Assembly: GCF_901447495.1 (NCBI RefSeq)
Contig: NZ_CABDWS010000007.1
Location: 1 to 62,804 of the forward strand
Reading direction: 5' to 3'
DNA from: Haloimpatiens lingqiaonensis
GTDB taxonomy: Bacteria > Bacillota > Clostridia > Clostridiales > Clostridiaceae
DNA: 62,804 bases
The notes under the pieces are model-generated. The model was not told where the DNA came from. It was given only the letters and a program-made list of their open reading frames with translations, and made no database searches. The position numbers and the translations under genes are program-made. Below, in pieces: positions 57,263 through 62,804 of the stretch; positions within the stretch are counted from its first letter, which is position 1; the number at the start of each line of letters is the position of its first letter.

Positions 57263-58165
57263 GTGATAGAAATAACTAATCTTTATAAAAACATAGGAGA
57301 AAATAAAATATTAAAAAATATAAATTTGAAGGTTCCAAAAGGAAGTATATTTGGTCTTATTGGGGAAAACGGTGCTGGTAAAACCACTTTGATTAAATGC
57401 TTAACGGGTATCTATCAGGTTGACAGTGGTGCTGTCCTTATAGATAATAAGGATGTTTTTGAAAATGTAGAAGTTAAAAGTTGTATTGGATATGTTTCCG
57501 ATGAAAATTCCCTTTTATCTTATTTTAAAGTAAAAGAACTCTTGGACTTTTACAATATGACTTATACCAAATTTTCTATAGAAAAGTTTAACAAGCTAAA
57601 TAATATATTCAAAATACCTATAGAAAAAAGGATAAGAGAACTTTCTAAGGGAATGAAAACTAAAGTTTCTTTAATGCTTAGTTTAAGTATTAATCCTAAG
57701 GTTGTAATTTTAGATGAGCCTACCACCGGCTTAGATCCAGTGGCTAAAAAAAATTTTATGAATATACTTATGGATGAAGTGGCTGAAAATGAAACTACAG
57801 TATTTATATCTTCTCACAATCTAGCTGATATAGAAAGGATTTGTGACAGCATTGCTCTAATAAAAAATGGTGAAATTATAGTATCTTCATCCCTAGATAA
57901 CATTAAAGAAAAAACAAGAAAGATTCAAATAATATTCAAAGATAGTGAAAAAGCTATTAATTCTATAAAAAATTGGAATAGTATTTTGAATTTTAAAAAT
58001 ATAGGTAGAGTTTATTATTTGGTAACTAATGATTTTTCTCAAAAGTTCCAAGATGATTTAGAAAACCTAGGTGTAGAATTTATGGAATTTTTAGATTTAG
58101 ACTTAGAAGAAATATTCATATGTTCAGTGGAGGATGGTGATAAAAATGAAATTCAAGCTAAATAA
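57263..58165 (+). CDS. ABC transporter ATPase
   Basis: A 300-aa ABC ATPase: Walker A GENGAGKTT near 33-41, signature LSKGMKTKVSL near 132-142 (a LSGGQ variant), Walker [14 protein letters not shown] near 152-164 and the switch His in SSHNL. The C-terminal 90 residues resemble YtrB/BcrA-type exporters. It probably drives export of, or resistance to, an envelope-active compound together with the next gene. The start is GTG at 57263 with GGGGGTG upstream. Confidence 0.92.
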   Translation: MIEITNLYKNIGENKILKNINLKVPKGSIFGLIGENGAGKTTLIKCLTGIYQVDSGAVLIDNKDVFENVEVKSCIGYVSDENSLLSYFKVKELLDFYNMTYTKFSIEKFNKLNNIFKIPIEKRIRELSKGMKTKVSLMLSLSINPKVVILDEPTTGLDPVAKKNFMNILMDEVAENETTVFISSHNLADIERICDSIALIKNGEIIVSSSLDNIKEKTRKIQIIFKDSEKAINSIKNWNSILNFKNIGRVYYLVTNDFSQKFQDDLENLGVEFMEFLDLDLEEIFICSVEDGDKNEIQAK

Positions 58166-59207
58166 ATCACTGTTATATAAGGATTGGAAAACTACCAAAT
58201 GGGTGGCTATGCTCATGTTATTTTGCATATTATACACTAAACTTTTCAAACTTATGTCTGCATTAAACTTACAGAAATCATATTTAACACAGCATGGCCA
58301 AATGCTTGCCGTAAGATGGTTTAATAACTCATTATTGTATGGTTCTTTATACTTTGCAGCTATGACAGCTCTTGTATGCCTATTGAGTTTAGCTTTATTT
58401 TTAAATGAAAAAAGCACTCAATCCTATGGTTTAATTTTTTCAATGCCTTTTACTAAAAAAGATATTATTAAAAATAAATGGTTCTTAGGTATTGTTATTA
58501 TAATTGGAAGTTTTCTTATAAATGCCTTGTTGATATCTTTGTTTTATCTAGCTAATTTAAAATGGATAGATACTTCTTTAAACCCATTTTCCGATATATT
58601 AAAATGGCTTCTTATGGATTCTACTGTGTATATACTACTTTTTACTATATTCTTATTCTTTCAAACTATTATGGGAAATGTTATATTTTCTAGTATTACA
58701 TGTGCACTAACTCTCTTAGTACCTAGATTTTTAATATTAATAATATCTGATATACTTACAATTTCTTTTAACCTTGCTTATGACAGTAAACTACTTGTTA
58801 AACTTAATGATATAGGAAATTATTTATATATATACAGCTACAATTTTCCTAATTCCCAATGGTATAACACCAATGCTAAAAATGCATGTGATGTATACCA
58901 AATCCTCTCATACCCAAATTTATCATTAAAACTATTAATATGTTGGATTTTAATTATTCTATTCTCTGCATTATCTTTATATTGTTTTTCTAATAGAAAA
59001 TTAGAGTTCAATAATAAAATAATATGTAACTCAAAATTAGAAACAGTTTTTAAATGGTGTGTTTCCATATGTGCTGGACTTATGATAGGTGCTTTTGTAG
59101 GACTTGGTTATTTTAATGAAAATATATTTGTGTTCTCCTTATCTGCAATTTTAGCTGCCATGGTTGCATATTATATATTGAATAAAATTATCAACGTAAT
59201 GGCATAA
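58146..59207 (+). CDS. ABC transporter permease
   Basis: A 353-aa membrane protein with about seven hydrophobic helices (around 20-40, 75-100, 120-145, 160-185, 190-215, 270-290 and 310-350) and no ATP-binding motif. It resembles ABC-2/YtrC-type permeases; the pairing with a GntR-controlled ATPase supports that. The substrate is unknown. The ATG at 58146 gives the best ribosome site (GGTGAT, five bases upstream); an ATG at 58134 in the same frame is possible. The gene overlaps the end of the ATPase. A bidirectional terminator follows. Confidence 0.82.
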   Translation: MKFKLNKSLLYKDWKTTKWVAMLMLFCILYTKLFKLMSALNLQKSYLTQHGQMLAVRWFNNSLLYGSLYFAAMTALVCLLSLALFLNEKSTQSYGLIFSMPFTKKDIIKNKWFLGIVIIIGSFLINALLISLFYLANLKWIDTSLNPFSDILKWLLMDSTVYILLFTIFLFFQTIMGNVIFSSITCALTLLVPRFLILIISDILTISFNLAYDSKLLVKLNDIGNYLYIYSYNFPNSQWYNTNAKNACDVYQILSYPNLSLKLLICWILIILFSALSLYCFSNRKLEFNNKIICNSKLETVFKWCVSICAGLMIGAFVGLGYFNENIFVFSLSAILAAMVAYYILNKIINVMA

Positions 59208-59212
59208 TGTGT

Positions 59213-59260
59213 TAAAAAAGATGGAGTGCTTTATGCATTTTAAATCACTCCATCTTTCCT
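59213..59260. terminator. Bidirectional terminator between the ABC operon and galU
   Basis: AAAGATGGAGTG (59217-59228) and CACTCCATCTTT (59246-59257) pair perfectly over 12 bp; A- and T-rich flanks on both sides suit both converging transcripts. Confidence 0.88.
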
Positions 59261-59271
59261 AATAATAAAGC

Positions 59272-60186
59272 TTACTCTTCCTTACTATTTATCGTTTCTT
59301 CATAAATCTCTTTAAATTTAGGATTATCCTTTATGCTCAATAAATATTTCATAAAATCAGCTTTTAATTCATCTCTCTTTAATGCATACTCCACTGTAGC
59401 TTCTAAAAATCCTAGCTTATCTCCTACGTCATATCTTCTTCCCTCAAAATTATAAGCATACATAGCTTCTTCTTTCACAAGAGTTTTTAGGGCATCGGTA
59501 AGCTGTATTTCGCCGCCTTTACCTGGTGTCGTATTCTGTAATATGTCAAAAATTCTAGGAGTTATTATATATCTCCCTAATATAGCTACATTAGATGGTG
59601 CCTCTTCTTTTTTAGGTTTTTCAATTAAATCCTTTACTTTGTAAACTCTATCTTCTATATGCATTCCTTTTACTATACCATATTTTGATACGTCATTATA
59701 ATCTACTTCCTGCACTCCTAAAATAGTTGTTTTATACTCGTTATAGCAATCTATAAGTTGTTTTAGACATGGTTTATTGCTATCCACCACATCGTCTCCA
59801 AGCATAACTGCAAAAGGCTCATTGCCTACAAAAGTTCTAGCACAGTTTATTGCATGGCCTAATCCCTTAGGTTCTTTCTGTCTTATATAATATATATTCA
59901 CCATGTTAGTTATGTCTCTAACCATCTCTAGCATTTCGTCTTTACCTTTTTTCTCTAATTCGTTCTCCAATTCCACGGATTTATCGAAGTGATCCTCTAT
60001 GGCTCTTTTATTACGTCCAGTTATTATTAGTATTTCTTCTATACCAGAAGCCACCGCTTCTTCTATTATGTATTGAATAGTAGGCTTATCTACTATAGGA
60101 AGCATTTCCTTAGGTTGTGCCTTTGTGGCAGGCAAAAATCTAGTACCCAGTCCCGCTGCGGGAATTATAGCTTTTTTTACTTTCAT
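59272..60186 (-). CDS. galU: UTP-glucose-1-phosphate uridylyltransferase
   Basis: It makes UDP-glucose for glycolipids, teichoic or exopolysaccharide synthesis. 304 aa. The nucleotidyltransferase signature PAAGLGTRFLPATKAQPKEM (about 9-28), MLGDDVVD near 127-134 and the sugar-binding GGEIQLTDAL near 223-232 are complete. AAGGAGGATGAATTTAC precedes the ATG. It is monocistronic here, converging with the ABC operon. Confidence 0.95.
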   Translation of the reverse strand: MKVKKAIIPAAGLGTRFLPATKAQPKEMLPIVDKPTIQYIIEEAVASGIEEILIITGRNKRAIEDHFDKSVELENELEKKGKDEMLEMVRDITNMVNIYYIRQKEPKGLGHAINCARTFVGNEPFAVMLGDDVVDSNKPCLKQLIDCYNEYKTTILGVQEVDYNDVSKYGIVKGMHIEDRVYKVKDLIEKPKKEEAPSNVAILGRYIITPRIFDILQNTTPGKGGEIQLTDALKTLVKEEAMYAYNFEGRRYDVGDKLGFLEATVEYALKRDELKADFMKYLLSIKDNPKFKEIYEETINSKEE

Positions 60187-60339
60187 GTAAATTCATCCTC
60201 CTTAGTCCTATAGTTTTTGCTATAGTTTTTATTTTACATATGTAATTACCACATAATTCTATTTTACCACATTTACGGATTTTTAACATATAGCTATCTA
60301 ATAATGTAATTATATTTGTATCTGCAATTGATAATCTAT
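60187..60339. other. galU upstream region
   Basis: AT-rich with no gene. CTATAGTTTTTGCTATAG near 60209-60226 is a small inverted repeat close to the galU ribosome site. No clear promoter was found. The rest of the gap, up to glmM, is occupied by repeat copy C and the glmM terminator. Confidence 0.4.
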
Positions 60340-60538
60340 AATTCAACTTTCTCAGGTAAAAAATATAAAATCTGCAGGTAAGTAAAAGGTAAGAGGTAAG
60401 AAGTAAGCGTTAAAGATAAAACCCTCAGTAATTTATGTTCAATGTATAAATGCTGAAAAATCAATAAAACCTTCAATCTTCATCTATATTTTTACTATAC
60501 ATGAACTACTTTATACATACGCTTTTATATGCAAAAAA
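60340..60538. repeat. Dispersed intergenic repeat, copy C (MITE-like, diverged)
   Basis: It begins ATTCAACTTTCTCAGG and continues AAAAAATATAAAAT and a run of seven-base units (GGTAAGA twice, AGTAAGC, GTTAAAG), then GATAAAACCCTC, paralleling copy B in order. It ends near TTTTATATGCAAAA. The middle differs from the other copies. Confidence 0.55.
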
Positions 60539-60572
60539 CAGGATACTTAAACATCTGCTTTTAAGTATCCTG
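60533..60572 (-). terminator. Terminator after glmM
   Basis: CAGGATACTTAA (60539-60550) and TTAAGTATCCTG (60561-60572) pair perfectly; six T residues follow on the minus strand. It lies about 60 bp after the glmM stop. Confidence 0.92.
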
Positions 60573-60634
60573 CTATTACACTCTTTTTCCACTTACCCAT
60601 AGTTAAATGGTACTTCTTGGTTGAAATTTATATA

Positions 60635-61984
60635 TTAATTATTTGCTTTTTCTTCTATTAACTTAGCAAGATTATGTGCAAGTTCATCTAATTCCTTTTG
60701 ATTCTTACCCTCAAGCATAACTCTTACAAGTGGTTCTGTTCCAGAAGGTCTTATAAGTACTCTGCCACATCCATGTAATTTTTCTTCTATAGCCTTTATT
60801 TCATCTATTATATCCTGGTCTTCATTATATATATTCTTTTTGTTATTTGGCACTGTAGCATTAACTAATACCTGTGGAAGTTCTGTCATAGCTGAAGCTA
60901 ATTCTGAAAGAGATTTTCCACTTTCTTTAACTATTTTTGAAATTTGAAGTCCTGTTACAAGACCATCTCCTGTAGTATTGTAATCTAAAAATATAATATG
61001 TCCTGATTGCTCTCCACCTAGTTTATAGCCTTCTTTAAGCATTTCTTCTAACACATATCTATCTCCAACTTTAGTTTTAACTGTAGATATATTAGCTTCT
61101 TTTAATGCTATATCCAATCCTAGATTACTCATTACTGTTACTACCACTACATCGTTGTCTAATTTTCTTTGCTCTTTTAGATACTTTCCACAGATAGCCA
61201 TTATGAAATCTCCATTTATAAGATTTCCTTTTTCATCCACTGCAAGACATCTGTCCGCATCACCATCGAAAGCAAGTCCTAAGTCACAACCCTTTCTAAC
61301 TACATAATCCATAAGTTCTTCTGGATGAGTTGAGCCACAGTTTTTATTTATATTAACTCCATCTGGATCGTTGTTTATAACCACAACTTCTGCACCTAAT
61401 TCTCTAAAAGTTTCTACAGCTGTTTGGAAAGATGCTCCATTAGCACAATCCAATGCTATCTTCATTCCTTTTAAATCTCCATCTATAGTAGCTTTTGCAA
61501 ATTCTATATAATCTTCTAAAGCAGATTCCTCTACTATTTTTCTTCCTAAATTTTCTCCAGTAGGAAGTGGTACTCCCTCCATATTATTTTCTATAATAGC
61601 TTGAATTCTGTCTTCTAATTCATCCTTAAGTTTATATCCATTTCTATTGAAGAATTTTATTCCGTTGTATTCTACTGGGTTATGTGATGCTGATATCATT
61701 ACCCCCGCATCTGCTTTATATTGTCTTGTTAAATAAGCTATAGCTGGTGTTGGCACGATACCCACACATATTGCCTCCGCTCCTACAGATAGTATTCCAG
61801 CTACTAAAGCAGCTTCTAGCATGTCACCAGATATTCTAGTATCCATTCCTACTAATATCTTAGGCTTGTGAGCTCCCTCAGTTAAAACATACGCTCCAGC
61901 TCTGCCTAATTTGTATGCTAGTTCTGCTGTAAGTTCGCTATTAGCAATCCCTCTTACACCATCTGTTCCAAACATTCTACCCAT
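60635..61984 (-). CDS. glmM: Phosphoglucosamine mutase
   Basis: It converts glucosamine 6-phosphate to glucosamine 1-phosphate for UDP-GlcNAc and the cell wall. 449 aa. The phosphoserine is S100 in SASHNP, metal-binding DGDADRC lies near 239-245, and the sugar-binding GEQSGH is followed by the phosphate-binding [12 protein letters not shown] near 412-423. It is complete. A good ribosome site precedes the ATG at 61984. It is monocistronic, while RapZ at 20 kb is a possible regulator of the same pathway. Confidence 0.97.
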   Translation of the reverse strand: MGRMFGTDGVRGIANSELTAELAYKLGRAGAYVLTEGAHKPKILVGMDTRISGDMLEAALVAGILSVGAEAICVGIVPTPAIAYLTRQYKADAGVMISASHNPVEYNGIKFFNRNGYKLKDELEDRIQAIIENNMEGVPLPTGENLGRKIVEESALEDYIEFAKATIDGDLKGMKIALDCANGASFQTAVETFRELGAEVVVINNDPDGVNINKNCGSTHPEELMDYVVRKGCDLGLAFDGDADRCLAVDEKGNLINGDFIMAICGKYLKEQRKLDNDVVVVTVMSNLGLDIALKEANISTVKTKVGDRYVLEEMLKEGYKLGGEQSGHIIFLDYNTTGDGLVTGLQISKIVKESGKSLSELASAMTELPQVLVNATVPNNKKNIYNEDQDIIDEIKAIEEKLHGCGRVLIRPSGTEPLVRVMLEGKNQKELDELAHNLAKLIEEKANN

Positions 61985-62110
61985 TTTTCTTCCTCCACTC
62001 TTTACAAAATGTATAAATTAGTAAACTATATTTTTAAGCATAACTTTATTATATTATACTTATAAATTTATAACAACTATTTATACCTATCTACAGAGAT
62101 TTAGCACCTA

Positions 62111-62143
62111 AATTCCAGTAAAAATTTTATTTTTACTGGAATT
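62111..62143. terminator. 14-bp perfect hairpin upstream of glmM
   Basis: AATTCCAGTAAAAA (62111-62124) and its complement (62130-62143) form a hairpin with a 5-base loop; the plus strand continues GTATCTTTTTAC. It lies between the transposase fragment and glmM and may terminate the transposase transcript or shield glmM from read-through. Confidence 0.55.
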
Positions 62144-62164
62144 GTATCTTTTTACACTTACTTA

Positions 62165-62197
62165 AAGGGCTGGTAAGCCCGCAGACCGTTAGGTCGC
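62165..62197. other. Two small G+C-rich hairpins beside the transposase
   Basis: GGGCT-GGTA-AGCCC and GACC-GTTA-GGTC follow each other directly in an otherwise AT-rich gap, about 65 bp after the transposase stop. They are probably part of the IS end or its boundary. Confidence 0.4.
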
Positions 62198-62262
62198 AAA
62201 AATAATTACACTATCCCCTACCCCAAGAAATCTTTAAAATCAATTTCCAGTTTTATATTTGA

Positions 62263-62804
62263 TTAAGTTTTTACAAATAGTGGGTTATGCCAACCATTTT
62301 CTATAATAAATCTTTCATCTCTTATATCTTCAATAACATCTATTTGGAGCATATATTTCTTTCTAAAATTTCTTATACACCTAAAAAAATATAATTGCAT
62401 TAGATTAAATGCTATTATTATAAACATTAATACTGTTTCTATGCCCGTAGGGCTATGAAGAAAACAATGATTCAAATGCCATTCTGTTTTTAACTGATGA
62501 AAAGCATTATTTTCAATGTCCCACCTTTTATGCATTATTTCCCATAAAGTTTCTACCGACGTTAATTTATCCGTCGTTATAATCCATGACTCTTTAATTT
62601 CCATTTTATCTCCATTATATATTTCTTCTATAAACTTTATAAACCTTACTTTTATTTCTGAATCAGCCATTTCAAAATTATCTTCATCCCAAGCTTTTAT
62701 CTTTAAATAATTTTTATTTTTTTTATTAACTATCCATTCTTTATCTGCCTCACGGCACTTAAATAAAGCTAGTGCATCTTTTACAATATGAAGTCGTTCA
62801 TCTT
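62263..62804 (-). CDS. DDE transposase, C-terminal fragment (5' end outside window)
   Basis: The minus-strand frame is open from the window edge to the stop at 62263 (about 180 codons); the ATG at 62670 is internal, since codons before it (ending KAWDEDNFE) are in frame. The stretch RWDIENNAFHQLK near 62500 resembles the IS4-group R-W-x-I-E-...-F-x-x-L-K region that holds the catalytic Glu, and the following hydrophobic segment (FIIIAFNLMQLYFF) is common there. The N-terminal Asp motifs lie outside. Whether the element is intact is unknown, and the family could also be another DDE group. Confidence 0.75.
   Translation of the reverse strand, partial: DERLHIVKDALALFKCREADKEWIVNKKNKNYLKIKAWDEDNFEMADSEIKVRFIKFIEEIYNGDKMEIKESWIITTDKLTSVETLWEIMHKRWDIENNAFHQLKTEWHLNHCFLHSPTGIETVLMFIIIAFNLMQLYFFRCIRNFRKKYMLQIDVIEDIRDERFIIENGWHNPLFVKT

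Overview
The window looks like chromosomal DNA of a low-G+C Clostridium (Clostridium sensu stricto). The evidence is the very AT-rich sequence with AT-rich codon choice, strong GGAGG-type ribosome sites, TTG/GTG starts, and the gene content: the rapZ-yvcK-whiA cluster, pfkA-pyk, a two-subunit transketolase, the NdoA/NdoAI pair beside alr, ftsE-ftsX-ctp, and a MoxR-DUF58-DUF4129 trio. I cannot name the species. Almost every gene up to about 52.2 kb is on the minus strand.

Layout. Both edges carry insertion-sequence pieces: the first 16 codons of an IS3-like OrfA at 1-48 and the C-terminal part of a DDE transposase at 62263-62804. Next to the left edge, 110-7245 is one minus-strand type I restriction-modification operon: HTH regulator, hsdM, hsdS, a 67-aa basic protein, hsdR and an 85-aa protein. 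It is headed by a good promoter flanked by two identical 15-bp near-palindromes. The core follows: rlmD (7.4-8.9 kb), pfkA-pyk (9.6-12.4), dnaE (12.8-16.2), rapZ-yvcK-whiA-ytoI (16.3-20.8), hisC, murB, a PHP phosphoesterase, uvrC and a YdjM-type membrane protein (21-26.4), FHA - RodA/FtsW - class B PBP (26.5-29.6), SOS-controlled uvrB-uvrA (29.6-34.4), ftsE-ftsX-ctpA-PDZ (35.3-39.8), a YitT protein, split transketolase, ndoAI-ndoA, alr, a lipoprotein, nnr and acpS (40-47.9), and MoxR-DUF58-DUF4129 (48.9-52.2). From 52.4 kb the strand is mixed: plus-strand double-rubredoxin/NADH-rubredoxin reductase fusion and pepT, minus-strand yihY, a plus-strand GntR-ABC operon with a palindromic operator, then minus-strand galU and glmM.

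Themes. Several groups serve the envelope: precursor supply (glmM, murB, alr, galU), its control (yvcK, rapZ), and wall synthesis and cutting (PBP with RodA/FtsW, FtsEX with a carboxy-terminal protease). Nucleotide excision repair is complete (uvrA, uvrB, uvrC), with a textbook LexA box in front of uvrB. Central carbon metabolism is represented by pfkA, pyk and transketolase.

The least explained DNA is intergenic. There is a probable structured RNA at 35091-35220. A family of mobile-looking AT-rich repeats has copies near 8.96-9.17, 47.95-48.24 and 60.34-60.54 kb, and these copies carry in-register seven-base tandem repeats. Two very long foldback palindromes lie back to back at 55305-55538 and 55582-55761 and run into another block of seven-base repeats touching the yihY stop codon. 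Several perfect 12-20 bp hairpins do not look like ordinary terminators. No rRNA, tRNA or CRISPR array was seen.
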